Assembly (NCBI GenBank): GCA_965261535.1
Contig: OZ253469.1
Span: 3,162,001 to 3,226,000, forward strand
DNA from: VXNE01 sp965261535
GTDB lineage: Bacteria; Pseudomonadota; Gammaproteobacteria; Pseudomonadales; Azotimanducaceae
Length of the DNA: 64,000 bases
Reading direction: 5' to 3'
Part shown: one piece after another, positions 55,962 through 63,827 of the stretch
Layout of the letters: each line of letters begins with the position of its first letter
How positions within the stretch are numbered: position 1 is the stretch's first letter
Notes under the pieces: generated by a model
The model's input: the letters and a program-made list of their open reading frames with translations, nothing else
What the model was told of the DNA's origin: nothing
Database searches by the model: none
Program-made: the position numbers and the translations under genes

Positions 55962-57400
55962 TGCTCGTAGATCTCCCCGGAGAGAGCGATCTGGATGGCG
56001 ACGAGAGGATTGTATCCGCGGTTTCGCATGGTTTGCAGGTAGCTGGAGATACGGCAGTAGGCTTGGGCAAATCGCTCGGTGCGGAAGCAGCCCGACACCT
56101 TCTGTTTCACCTTGCTCATTCGAAGGTCGCGCTCGGCCCGGTTGTTTGTGAAGGGGACGCTGGACTCCTTGGCGAACAGCAAGACCGCCTGTTCGTGCTT
56201 CTTCAACCGTTCCCAGAGGTTGTGCGCATCGGACTTGGCGATTCTGCCGCGTTTGCCCTTGGGCCGGGCGGGGATGGGCGGCAGTTCCTTGCCGCCGCGC
56301 GTGAGGATGTTTCGATAGCGTTTGCGCAGGTTCCGGTATTCCCGCTCGGTCACCTGCTTGGCGTCGCTCGCCGACACCTTGGCGCAGGTTTCCTTGAGCA
56401 GTCGCTTCATGTTCCTGGCCCAGGGGTATTGATTGGAGTCTACGACGAACTGCAATTCGCGCAGGAGATGCGAGCCGCAAAGCGCGTGGCCGCAATGATC
56501 GTAGGACAGATACGACGCCCAGCAGTCGTGCACCACGACACCGCCGTAGCGGGGGATGATGCCGATGTCGTCGATGGCCTCGCAACCGCGTTTGCGGTGC
56601 AGGCGTTTGACGGTGATCTCGCCGCCGGAATAGACATGGATCCAGTGGTTCTTCCGATCCACCCGCAGCGAGGTCTCGTCGGCGTTCAAGGCCGGCATGC
56701 GGAGCAGTTCGTCGATGGCCGTCGCCTCCCAACGTTCCAGCGCCGCATGCAGTCGGATCACGAACTTCAGCAGCGTCGCCGGCGAAATGGCCACATCGAT
56801 CAGCGTCTCGACCGACTTCAGCACCCGGTCGAGCGGGACCATCCGGGCGATCAGCAGGTTCATCATGTAGGCCTTGAGGCCGTTGCCGTACTGCAGGGGA
56901 CCGCACATGTCCGCCGGGAATTGCCCCGTCGTCCGCTGCCGGCACCGGGGGCAATCCTTGACTTGCGCGTCGACGTGATGGACGACCTTCTCGAACAGGA
57001 TGTCGATGCGCGTGCGTCGTTGCCGGGGCTGCGACGGCGTATCGCCGAGATCGGCGCCGCAGTTCGCGCAGGCGTCGACCGCCGCCACCTCGGTGGTGGT
57101 CACGGTTCGGCTATGGCGCGACCGGGCATCGTTTTGCTTCGCGCCCTTGCCCTTGGCGCCGGGCCGGGTCGCCGCGGTCTCGTCCTTGCTCGTTTGCGAG
57201 GGCGGGATGCTCGAATTGCGGCCGCCCTTGCGGGTGGTCTTCTCCATGAAGATCGCCATCAGCACTTCGAACAGCATCAGCAGGGCGTTGAACAGCGCGC
57301 GCGTTTCCGCCGACATCTTGTCCGCCGCGGACAGTTTCCCGAACTCCGCCTTCAGGCGCTCGAACTCCTCGCGCAGCGATTGCCGGTTCACCGTGGCCAT
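55949..57400 (-). CDS. IS66-family transposase (TnpC type), full length
   Basis: A 483-aa DDE transposase. N-terminal coiled coil, Lys/Thr-rich linker, zinc finger CANCGADLG/CPRCRQR, then the catalytic domain with NADETSLRV, VVHDCWASYLSYDH, GSHLLRELQFVVD, and the C-terminal NNRAERDLRMSKVKQKVSGCFRTERFAQAYCRISSYLQTMRNRG that carries the last catalytic Glu. The stop lies inside the terminal repeat. Unlike classical IS66 there are no tnpA or tnpB genes; the partner gene is a methyltransferase. Confidence 0.93.
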   Translation of the reverse strand: MATVNRQSLREEFERLKAEFGKLSAADKMSAETRALFNALLMLFEVLMAIFMEKTTRKGGRNSSIPPSQTSKDETAATRPGAKGKGAKQNDARSRHSRTVTTTEVAAVDACANCGADLGDTPSQPRQRRTRIDILFEKVVHHVDAQVKDCPRCRQRTTGQFPADMCGPLQYGNGLKAYMMNLLIARMVPLDRVLKSVETLIDVAISPATLLKFVIRLHAALERWEATAIDELLRMPALNADETSLRVDRKNHWIHVYSGGEITVKRLHRKRGCEAIDDIGIIPRYGGVVVHDCWASYLSYDHCGHALCGSHLLRELQFVVDSNQYPWARNMKRLLKETCAKVSASDAKQVTEREYRNLRKRYRNILTRGGKELPPIPARPKGKRGRIAKSDAHNLWERLKKHEQAVLLFAKESSVPFTNNRAERDLRMSKVKQKVSGCFRTERFAQAYCRISSYLQTMRNRGYNPLVAIQIALSGEIYEQGGE

Positions 57401-57409
57401 GGCCGCCGC

Positions 57410-58141
57410 TCAGCCGTCCTCGGCCTCGACCGCCATCATCGCCGCCAGCACCGCGAGGCGCTCCGCCCGCGGCATCGCCTGGTAGCGCCCGCCCCAACTC
57501 GCCGCCTTGCGCTTGATGGTCTGGCGGTGGGTGAAGTTGCGGCCCGCGCGGCTGGCCCAATGCACCCGGTCCGGGACGAAGTTGAACCACAGCTTCTCGG
57601 TGCGCACCCCGCCCCGGTTCATGACCTGCACCTCCAGGCTGCGCCAGCCGCCGAGCAACCCGTCGTACAGCGCCGAGGGATAGCCGGACAGCATGACCTG
57701 GCAGGGCAGGGTCTTGAGCAGTTCCAGCAGCTCGACGTGATCGGCCTCCCCGTAATCGAAGCGATAGCGGCGTCCCGAGGTGCGGGTGCGCATCAGGTAG
57801 GGCGGGTCGCTGTAGACCAGCTCCGAGCCCCGATAGTCGTACTCGGCCAGAAACCGGTGCGCGCAGCCGTGAATGCGTTGCACGGGGTAGTCGCAGTCGA
57901 ACTTCGCCAGAGCCCGCCCATCGAGGTCGATGCCGATGTTGTGCAGCGCCGCCGGCTTGCGCTTCATGATCGCGCCGCCGCCGAGGTGGGTCTCGATGTA
58001 GGTGTCGTGCGGCGGCATCATGGCAATGATGGGCTGGCATAGCCCCGAGGTCGCCTTCGATCCGAAATAGGCCAATCGAGAAGATCCGGCAATCCGTACG
58101 AAGGCCACACCATAGCGATGAGGCGCTATGATGTCAAGCAA
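57410..58141 (-). CDS. D12-class DNA adenine methyltransferase, IS66 passenger (copy 2)
   Basis: Same protein as at 944-1615: YFGSKATSG, ETHLGGGAIMKRKP, VYSDPPYLMRTRTSG. The frame extends upstream to 58141, but that start would lie inside the promoter's -35 region, so translation more likely begins at or near the TTG about 60 bp downstream. It is 9 bp upstream of the transposase. Possible roles are methylating the element ends to time transposition, or protecting incoming DNA; neither is shown here. Confidence 0.85.
   Translation of the reverse strand: MLDIIAPHRYGVAFVRIAGSSRLAYFGSKATSGLCQPIIAMMPPHDTYIETHLGGGAIMKRKPAALHNIGIDLDGRALAKFDCDYPVQRIHGCAHRFLAEYDYRGSELVYSDPPYLMRTRTSGRRYRFDYGEADHVELLELLKTLPCQVMLSGYPSALYDGLLGGWRSLEVQVMNRGGVRTEKLWFNFVPDRVHWASRAGRNFTHRQTIKRKAASWGGRYQAMPRAERLAVLAAMMAVEAEDG
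58109..58137 (-). promoter_or_regulatory. Promoter of the copy 2 methyltransferase-transposase operon
   Basis: TTGACA (58137-58132) and TATGGT (58114-58109) with a 17-bp spacer on the minus strand, matching the arrangement in copy 1. Confidence 0.65.
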
Positions 58142-58214
58142 TATCCGACGGACGCGCGTGGCCCATAGCGCGGGACGCCTTTCAGGCTATGCTCTCTCGG
58201 GAATGAGGTCGGGT

Positions 58215-58231
58215 AGGGGGTGAGTAGTTAC
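58215..58231 (-). repeat. Terminal inverted repeat, methyltransferase end of copy 2
   Basis: Inverse of GTAACTACTCACCCCCT at 55945-55961. Confidence 0.93.
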
Positions 58232-58288
58232 GTCCAAACTATATCGTCGGGGCGTCTCCAAAAAAGGGAACGGGGCGGAATCTATGTG

Positions 58289-58642
58289 CTACCGTCCACG
58301 CCATGAACGATGATTTCTCAAAGGTTCCGCCCGAACTCGACGCCGCCGTCGACGCGGTGTTCGCCCATGGACGCCATCACGTCCGCACGGAGTCCGTGAA
58401 AGGCCGCAGCGCGCCGTCAAGAGGCTCGCGAAGACGCAAGCGGACCAGGAAGGCGGAATAAGCCCGTCGAGAGGGTGCAGCGCCCTCCCCAACAGGAACC
58501 GCAGCCTCAAGCCCTTTCTCGCCTCCATCCGGTAGCGGATGGTCCCTTTCTCGGTCGTCAGCGTGATGCCGACGGTCTGCGGATTGGCGCTGTCGAACGT
58601 GACGATGGGGAACTCGGTCACTTCGACTTCCTCCCGGTCCAT
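58289..58642 (-). CDS. Hypothetical protein (element X cargo, C-terminus doubtful)
   Basis: The first 55 residues (MDREEVEVTEFPIVTFDSAN, QTVGITLTTEKGTIRYRMEARKG) look like a compact beta-strand protein preceded by a good start. The remainder is low-complexity and antisense to the 52-aa gene, so the true protein may be shorter or frameshifted. No family recognised. Confidence 0.4.
   Translation of the reverse strand: MDREEVEVTEFPIVTFDSANPQTVGITLTTEKGTIRYRMEARKGLRLRFLLGRALHPLDGLIPPSWSACVFASLLTARCGLSRTPCGRDGVHGRTPRRRRRRVRAEPLRNHRSWRGR
58303..58461 (+). CDS. Small 52-aa basic protein (element X cargo)
   Basis: Reads MNDDFSKVPPELDAAVDAVFAHG and ends in a basic tail (RGSRRRKRTRKAE). The acidic start and basic end suggest a real small protein, but it overlaps an antisense frame at 58289-58642 and only one of them is likely expressed. 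No family recognised. Confidence 0.4.
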   Translation: MNDDFSKVPPELDAAVDAVFAHGRHHVRTESVKGRSAPSRGSRRRKRTRKAE

Positions 58643-58717
58643 CCGGATTCTCCTTTCCCTTGGGTGGCTGCTCGCGATGCATTTGACTGGAAAATCGGAA
58701 AGGTGTAAATAACGAGC

Positions 58718-59095
58718 ATGAGCGAAGCATCAGGAAATATGGCCGAAACTCTCAATCGCGATGTTCTTGCGCGCGGGGGACAGAGACCGCCGCACGATTG
58801 GGCAACTGTTATTGGCGCGGTCGGCGTCGCGGTCAGCACCATACTCGCCATGGTGTTCCTTTTGGAAAGCCTGCGCACCGACTTGGGCGGGAGAATCGAC
58901 GCGGTTGGCAGCGACCTTAGCGCGACCAACGCCGCATTGAATGCCCGCATCGAAGCGACCAACGCCGCCTTGGGTCAACGCATCGAAGCGTCCAACGCCA
59001 GAACCGACAGACTATTTGTGGCGGCTTTCGAGGCTCGCGGGCTGACCTTTCCGCCCGCCGACGAAGCTTTGCCCAAGTCAACCCCCCCGCTATAG
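58718..59095 (+). CDS. Single-pass membrane protein with coiled-coil repeats (element X cargo)
   Basis: 125 aa. A cytosolic N-terminus is followed by one membrane span (WATVIGAVGVAVSTILAMVFLL, residues about 28-49) and an extracytoplasmic or cytosolic coiled coil built of near-repeats (SATNAALNARIEATNAALGQRIEASNARTDRLF). The layout resembles small accessory membrane proteins with a tandem heptad repeat. No enzymatic motif. It lies inside X, so it travels with that element. Confidence 0.6.
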   Translation: MSEASGNMAETLNRDVLARGGQRPPHDWATVIGAVGVAVSTILAMVFLLESLRTDLGGRIDAVGSDLSATNAALNARIEATNAALGQRIEASNARTDRLFVAAFEARGLTFPPADEALPKSTPPL

Positions 59096-59369
59096 ATTTT
59101 CGTGTCAACCCTCTGCCCGCGCCGCAAGCAACTAAGACTCGAAATCTACGGTGGCTGGCCCACAACTCCCAAACCGAAATTCCAAAGAAAGCTGCCTCAT
59201 GGAAGTTGGCATTGGAAGAATTGCGGGTACTGGTCGATCTCGACCGACGAAATAAAATCAGACTTGGAGTGTGCCGACTTCGAGAATCTATGCCATACAT
59301 GCATCTCTCTCACCCGGCATCCAAAATAATCCGCGCTCGTTTGACTCCGGCCTAGCGATTCACCGCTCG

Positions 59370-59400
59370 GCGGTCATGTGGAGTCAACGGTATAGTTCCC
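59370..59400 (+). repeat. Terminal repeat of element X (left end)
   Basis: Identical to 3021-3051. It is followed by AAAGATTT (59401-59408), the complement of the AAATCTTT after the other end. Confidence 0.9.
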
Positions 59401-59864
59401 AAAGATTTATCCCGCTTGTGGGAGCCCCTTTCGTAGTGCAGACAGCCGTTGTTGAGATCGATGCGGTTGAGCGCTATCCACAAGGAGATGCCGGAGTAGA
59501 TGCCGGATAGTGGCGACCGATAGCTGCCGATGGCATCGAAGTGCGGCATGGTGCGCGGCACTCCTTTCGGCTTCTGGAGCCAAGTCACATTATCGGGCGC
59601 AAGATCATCCTCGATGAGGTATTTCATCAGCGGAATGTGTCTGCCGTGTTCCAGGTAATTCCTGTACCAGTCCTCATGGACGTTCATCCCCTTGATCGCG
59701 CGCGTCGGCTCACCGTTCGTGAACGGGCCCTCGACCTCGGCGTGGTAGCGGTGCAGGTGGTCCCACATCTCGGCGAGTTCTTCCGGTGACAGATAGCCGC
59801 GCGGGACCACGAAACCGTCGCGATCGAAGTCCTCCTTCAGGCGCTCGAAGTTCAGTTCTGCCAT
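59401..59864 (-). pseudogene. PhyH-family dioxygenase, 5' half (split by element X)
   Basis: Starts MAELNFERLKEDFDRDGFVVPRGYL at 59864 behind GAGGAGATGC, and runs to GSHKRDKS where element X begins. The HxD iron motif is present (TMPHFDAIG), followed by GISLWIALNRIDLNNGCLHYERGSHK. The distal His and Arg are in the 3' half at 3052-3294. The 5' half reads on into X to a stop at 59352, giving a protein that could not bind iron properly. Confidence 0.9.
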
Positions 59865-59974
59865 GCATCTCCTCAAGTCTTGCCGCCAGCGCGACAAGCC
59901 ACCGACCATAACAATGGGCGCGGCGGCACACGAAGCGTCCCCGCCGAAATCACCCAAATGCGGGTTCGAACGAC

Positions 59975-60394
59975 TCAATGATCAATTTCGGGCCGTCGCC
60001 GCGTGCGCTTGATGGTGCCGCGGCGACGCTTCGACTCGCGGCGGCGCTCGCGGGCCGCTCGACTGGGTTTCGTCGGTATGCGTCTGGCCGGGGCATGGGT
60101 CGCCGACGTGACGAGCGACCACAACCGCGCGAATGCCTCGTCGCGGTTGCGCGCTTGACTGCGATGATTCTGCGCGAAGATCACGATTTCTCCGGCCGCA
60201 TTCAGACGCCTTCCCGCAGCGCGCTGCAGCCGGGCGCGCAACCCCTGCGGCAGATTCGCGCGCGTGAGGCCCAGGCGCAACTCCACCGCCGTCGCAACCT
60301 TGTTGACGTGCTGTCCGCCGGGTCCCGAGGCGCGCACGAATTTGATCGACAGCGCGTCTTCCGGCACCCGGGCGCCTCGTGCTATCTCAATCAT
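59975..60394 (-). CDS. arfB: Peptidyl-tRNA hydrolase ArfB (ribosome rescue)
   Basis: Class I release-factor-like protein of 139 aa that frees stalled ribosomes by hydrolysing peptidyl-tRNA. The catalytic GGQ is in RASGPGGQHVNKVATAVELR near residue 30, and the Arg/Lys-rich C-terminal tail that enters the mRNA channel is present (RRRESKRRRGTIKRTRRR). An ATG two codons earlier is equally possible. The gene lies upstream of the split phyH on the same strand. Confidence 0.93.
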   Translation of the reverse strand: MIEIARGARVPEDALSIKFVRASGPGGQHVNKVATAVELRLGLTRANLPQGLRARLQRAAGRRLNAAGEIVIFAQNHRSQARNRDEAFARLWSLVTSATHAPARRIPTKPSRAARERRRESKRRRGTIKRTRRRPEIDH

Positions 60395-60471
60395 TGCCAT
60401 CGATGCACAATAGTCCGTCGCTCCGCATGGACACAAGATGCGTCGGGACGCGGCGGCGGGAGGGGGACGCG

Positions 60472-61239
60472 ATGCTTTCGCAAATGGACATCGAACGCTA
60501 TCGCGCGGACGGCTATGTCGTTCCGGACTACCGGGTGCCGGAGGAAGTCCTTCGTGATATCCGCGCGGGCCATGACCGGTTGATCGCGAAGCACCCCGAA
60601 TTCGGGGACTACTGTCCGGCGTTGCTCGCCTTCGACACCCGGTTCTTGAACGTCGCGCGTATTCCGGAGATCGTCGACATGGTCGAGCAGCTCATCGGTC
60701 ACGATATCGCGCTATGGAATTCGAGCTTTTTCGCCAAGCCCGCTGGAACGGGCAGCAGAACGCCCTGGCATCAGGACGGCGAGTACTGGCCCATTCGTCC
60801 GCTCGCGACATGCTCCGTGTGGATCGCCGTAGACCCGTCGACGCAGGAGAACGGCTGCCTGCGCGTCCTTCCGGGTTCGCACAGACAGCGGCGGTTGATG
60901 GCGCACCAGTTGAACGATGCCGACGGTTTGAGTCTCCCGCTGGAACTCGAGAGTTCCGAGTACGACGAAGGCGCGGCGCGGGACATCGTGCTGGCGCAGG
61001 GACAGGTATCTCTGCACGACGTATTCCTGGCTCACGGCTCCGAGCCCAATAGATCGGAGCGGCCGCGGCGCGGCATGACGTTGCGCTACATGCCGACAAC
61101 CTCGGTCTTTGATCGGGATCTCGCGGCGCGACAGAGAAACCAGCGCCACGGTCGCCTCGATATGATCGAACGCACACTATTCCTGATGCGCGGCGAAGAC
61201 CGCTCCGGCGGTCGCAACGATTACCGCGTGCGGTACTGA
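60472..61239 (+). CDS. Phytanoyl-CoA dioxygenase (PhyH) family protein
   Basis: A 255-aa Fe(II)/2-oxoglutarate oxygenase. HxD appears in TPWHQDGEYWPI, the distal His in LAHGSEPNRS and the 2-oxoglutarate Arg in RRGMTLRYMPTT. ATG 60472 with upstream GGAGGGGGACGC starts MLSQMDIERYRADGYVVPDY. It is the third PhyH gene of this locus and is divergent from arfB. Confidence 0.9.
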   Translation: MLSQMDIERYRADGYVVPDYRVPEEVLRDIRAGHDRLIAKHPEFGDYCPALLAFDTRFLNVARIPEIVDMVEQLIGHDIALWNSSFFAKPAGTGSRTPWHQDGEYWPIRPLATCSVWIAVDPSTQENGCLRVLPGSHRQRRLMAHQLNDADGLSLPLELESSEYDEGAARDIVLAQGQVSLHDVFLAHGSEPNRSERPRRGMTLRYMPTTSVFDRDLAARQRNQRHGRLDMIERTLFLMRGEDRSGGRNDYRVRY

Positions 61240-61438
61240 CCTGTTCAACCGAGCCAGGCCGAGATCGCATCGTTGCGACAAGCGGCTTTCCCGGGCCGAG
61301 CAATCATGGGTTGAGCCGAGCGGCCGCCCTTTCCTGCCGGGGTGGATTCGGTGGTATAACGGAACCGGGTTCCGCGTAGGCGAAACAGGCTGTCGTTGCA
61401 GCCGGAATCGGGATTGGACAGGTTGATCGAGAAAGGAA

Positions 61439-62320
61439 ATGAGTGAATTCGAAGGAAAAATTGCCGTCGTCACCGGGGCTGGCGGAGGCATAGGAAGGTG
61501 CCACGCGCTGGAATTCGCCAAGCGTGGAGCGAAAGTGGTAGTGAACGACCTGGGCGGCAGCGTCGACGGCACGGGAGAGGGCGATGCCGCGGATGCGGTG
61601 GTCGCCGAGATTGAGGCCGCGGGCGGTATCGCGGTCGCCAACAAAGGCTCCGTCTCCGATCGGGAAGGGGCCAAGTCCATCGTGCAGACCGCCGTGGACG
61701 CGTTCGGCCGGATCGACATCCTGGTCAACAACGCCGGCATTCTGCGCGACAAGACATTCAAGAACATGACCCTCGACGAGTGGGACATCGTCGTCAACGT
61801 CCATTTGAACGGCACCGCCTACGTGACGCACGCGGCGTGGCCGTTGATGTACGCCCAGAACTACGGGCGCATCGTCTTCACCAGTTCGGGTTCCGGCATA
61901 TTCGGCAACTTCGGACAATCGAACTACGGTGCCGCGAAGATGGGCATGCTCGGACTGATGAACGTCCTGGCGAAGGAGGGGGCCAACCACAACGTGCGCG
62001 TGAACACGCTGGCACCGGGAGCCGCCACCAGGATGACCAACACGGTACCGGGACGCGACGAGAATGTCGGCGAACCCCCACCCGACCGGCATCCGAAGCT
62101 GGTCAGCCCCGCGGTCTTGTTCATGTGCAGCGAGGATGCGCCGAACGGCGCCGTCATCCATGCTACGGGCGGCACCTACTCCAGATCGGAGATTGTGGTC
62201 AATGAACCGGTGGACCTCGGCCCAGACGCGACCTTCGAAGACTTGGCGCCGCTGAGTGAACGCCTGATGGACATGACCGGAGCAAAGCCCCGCCCGCCGC
62301 GCGCACGCCCGAGGCGTTGA
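61439..62320 (+). CDS. Short-chain dehydrogenase, (3R)-hydroxyacyl-CoA dehydrogenase type
   Basis: A 293-aa NAD(P)-dependent oxidoreductase. Cofactor motif TGAGGGIG at residues 13-20, NNAG near 98, catalytic Ser in VFTSSGSGIFG and YGAAK (Tyr/Lys). The N-terminal wording NDLGGSVDGTGEGDAADAVVAEI and the long C-terminal part are typical of the dehydrogenase domain of peroxisomal multifunctional enzyme type 2, which oxidises 3-hydroxyacyl-CoA. AAAGGAA lies just before the ATG. It fits a fatty-acid or isoprenoid CoA pathway with the PhyH and enoyl-CoA hydratase genes. Confidence 0.9.
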   Translation: MSEFEGKIAVVTGAGGGIGRCHALEFAKRGAKVVVNDLGGSVDGTGEGDAADAVVAEIEAAGGIAVANKGSVSDREGAKSIVQTAVDAFGRIDILVNNAGILRDKTFKNMTLDEWDIVVNVHLNGTAYVTHAAWPLMYAQNYGRIVFTSSGSGIFGNFGQSNYGAAKMGMLGLMNVLAKEGANHNVRVNTLAPGAATRMTNTVPGRDENVGEPPPDRHPKLVSPAVLFMCSEDAPNGAVIHATGGTYSRSEIVVNEPVDLGPDATFEDLAPLSERLMDMTGAKPRPPRARPRR

Positions 62321-62333
62321 GGAGGGGGTCAGT

Positions 62334-62540
62334 TTAGTCGGCCGGGGCCTTCTCGAGGTCGAGCCCTTTCTCCTTTGCGAAGTCAAAGGCGGCCTTCGCC
62401 AGCGCCGAGCTATCCGCGATGTGTAGCCGCCGTCGAAGGCGGCGTGCGATGGCGCCGCACTGTAGTGCTCCCGGTGCCTTTCGAGCATGGCCGGATAACG
62501 CGCGCTATCCGTCGGGTTGCCGGTCTCCATCCAGCTATTG
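62334..62540 (-). pseudogene. Degraded transposase-like or hypothetical fragment
   Basis: One frame reads METGNPTDSARYPAMLERHREHYS and AAFDGGYTS, wording seen in some IS transposases near a catalytic Asp. After a shift the other frame reads IADSSALAKAAFDFAKEKGLDLEKAPAD and stops. The peptide EGLDLEKAPAD recurs on the plus strand at about 63680-63720. The family is not certain. Confidence 0.35.
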
Positions 62541-62783
62541 CTAGGCCGTGTTTCGCAACTCCTCGCGCACGACGCGCCGCAATGTGACTTCCAGATCGTC
62601 TTGGGCGAGGTACTCGCGGAGCGCTTGGTTGATGGCGGTCTGGTAGCCGCGCCCGGTGTCCTTTGCGCGGGCGCGGAACGCGGCCACGACGTCCCCGTCG
62701 AGGAGGATGGTGATACGCGTCTTGCCTGAGTGCGGGACGGCCGGGCCTCGGGTGGCATCGGTGAAGTCATATTCTTTTCGCAT
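62541..62783 (-). CDS. brnA: BrnA-type antitoxin
   Basis: An 80-aa ribbon-helix-helix DNA-binding protein. The conserved core TRITILLDGDVVAAFRARAKDTGRGYQTAINQALREYL matches BrnA antitoxins, which neutralise BrnT and repress the operon. It starts 17 bp inside the brnT coding end, the usual toxin-first order of brnTA. Confidence 0.88.
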   Translation of the reverse strand: MRKEYDFTDATRGPAVPHSGKTRITILLDGDVVAAFRARAKDTGRGYQTAINQALREYLAQDDLEVTLRRVVREELRNTA

Positions 62784-63066
62784 AGATGTCTGTCTCCTGT
62801 CGTGTGGCGGGGCGGGCGGAGATCAGCCTGACCTGGTCCCCGCGATAGGTGTAGACAACGGTCCCGACACGCCCCAGGGCATCGGCGCCGACAGTGATGA
62901 GACGGTGTTCGCCGCGTACGTCGGGGTCTTCGCGGGTGAGGCCGGCGGGGTCGGTCAGCACCGGTTCGGCATCCTCGAAAGCGATTCCGTGCTTGGCGAA
63001 GTTCGTTCGCGCCTTGGCCGCATCCCAACTCGTGTCCAAAGCGATAATATGTATGTTTATATGCAT
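62767..63066 (-). CDS. brnT: BrnT-type ribonuclease toxin
   Basis: A 99-aa RelE-fold toxin. The BrnT hallmarks are WDAAKARTNFAKHGIAFEDAEPVL, DVRGEHRLITVG and RLISARPATRQETDIY with the catalytic Arg/His residues. The start at 63066 gives an N-terminal extension (MHINIHIIALDTS) slightly longer than usual; translation could begin nearer the Trp-Asp. The unrelated upstream frame is ignored. Confidence 0.88.
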   Translation of the reverse strand: MHINIHIIALDTSWDAAKARTNFAKHGIAFEDAEPVLTDPAGLTREDPDVRGEHRLITVGADALGRVGTVVYTYRGDQVRLISARPATRQETDIYAKRI

Positions 63067-63348
63067 TCTGTCAATGCGGAGCGGGTTGCGGAGGTGTTGC
63101 GGTCGGTGAGCATGTCGGTCCGATCGGTGCGGGGACGCGACGGCAGGTCGATGCCGAACTCGATGCCGGCGTCGCGCGGTGCTTGAGATGCTCGGCGGCA
63201 ACAAGTCCGGGGCCGTCGAAGGGTACGAGACCAAAAATACCGGCCGGCTCGATCAATTCCAACGCCGCCGCCGGCTATGTGACGCGTATCGTTTCACGAT
63301 GGCGGTGTAAGCGTACGTTTCATAACGTACCTGCCTTCGTCTGTCGCG

Positions 63349-63678
63349 TTGGAGACGCTCGATACCGTGGTCACGGTGGAGATTTGGGAGGTCGGCGACG
63401 AGGACTCCCTCGTGTATCGACAATCGGGTCCGCTAAACGGCAGGATGTCCGAAGACCAAGAGATCAGTCAGTTTGCTTGGGACCTAGCCTTTTTTCATTG
63501 GAGGAATCCGAGGACCTGTCTCGGCGGAACGGAAAATCTTGTCGGCGATGCTCTTGCCGAGCTTCCTTGGTCGTGGCGGACGGAATATCGCGCGAAGGTC
63601 GTCGTGGCCCACCCCAAAGTCAACGACGCGCTGCACGGGGCGGAAGCCTTTGTTCGATTGTCCAGCACGTCGAAATAG
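63349..63678 (+). CDS. Hypothetical protein, 109 aa
   Basis: Begins at a TTG (METLDTVVTVEIWEVGDEDSLVYRQSG) and contains Trp-rich DLAFFHWRNPRTCLGGTENL and LPWSWRTEYRAKVVVAHPKV. Composition is protein-like rather than low-complexity. No family recognised. A GTG at 63367 could be the start. It lies between two toxin-antitoxin loci. Confidence 0.45.
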   Translation: METLDTVVTVEIWEVGDEDSLVYRQSGPLNGRMSEDQEISQFAWDLAFFHWRNPRTCLGGTENLVGDALAELPWSWRTEYRAKVVVAHPKVNDALHGAEAFVRLSSTSK

Positions 63679-63827
63679 GGAGGAAGGGCTCGACCTCGAA
63701 AAGGCCCCCGCCGACGAATTGACCCTCCTCGAATAAGCGCATCAGCTCGAAAATGATGCGTGCCGGAGAGTGTCAGCATCGACGGATTGCAATCCGGCAT
63801 CAAGCCAAATACGCTGTTTTCTTCAGG

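Larger units (their letters stand above)
55945..58231 (-). mobile_element. IS66-family element with DNA methyltransferase passenger, copy 2 (full length)
   Basis: A 2287-bp element with perfect 17-bp terminal repeats GTAACTACTCACCCCCT. Gene order from its left end is promoter, DNA adenine methyltransferase, IS66 transposase. The flanking 8-mers, GAAAAATG (left) and GTCCAAAC (right), do not match each other; the left one instead matches the outer flank of copy 1. This is direct evidence that recombination between the two copies exchanged their flanks. Confidence 0.93.
58232..59400. mobile_element. Left-end fragment of element X
   Basis: 1169 bp between the outer end of the IS66 copy and a 31-bp terminal repeat that abuts the 5' half of phyH. 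It is the partner of 2711-3051. It contains two or three small genes without recognised families and no transposase. The IS66 element probably inserted in X, destroying or replacing its transposase. From about 59096 to 59369 I see no gene. Confidence 0.75.

Noticed and set aside
55961..58042. 693-codon plus-strand frame across IS66 copy 2
   Set aside because: Antisense to the transposase and methyltransferase genes; low-complexity composition.
61304..63028. 574-codon minus-strand frame over the SDR gene and brnTA
   Set aside because: Overlaps the well-supported SDR in antisense and brnTA in another frame; composition is Arg/Pro-rich. Only a short transposase-like piece at 62334-62540 was kept.
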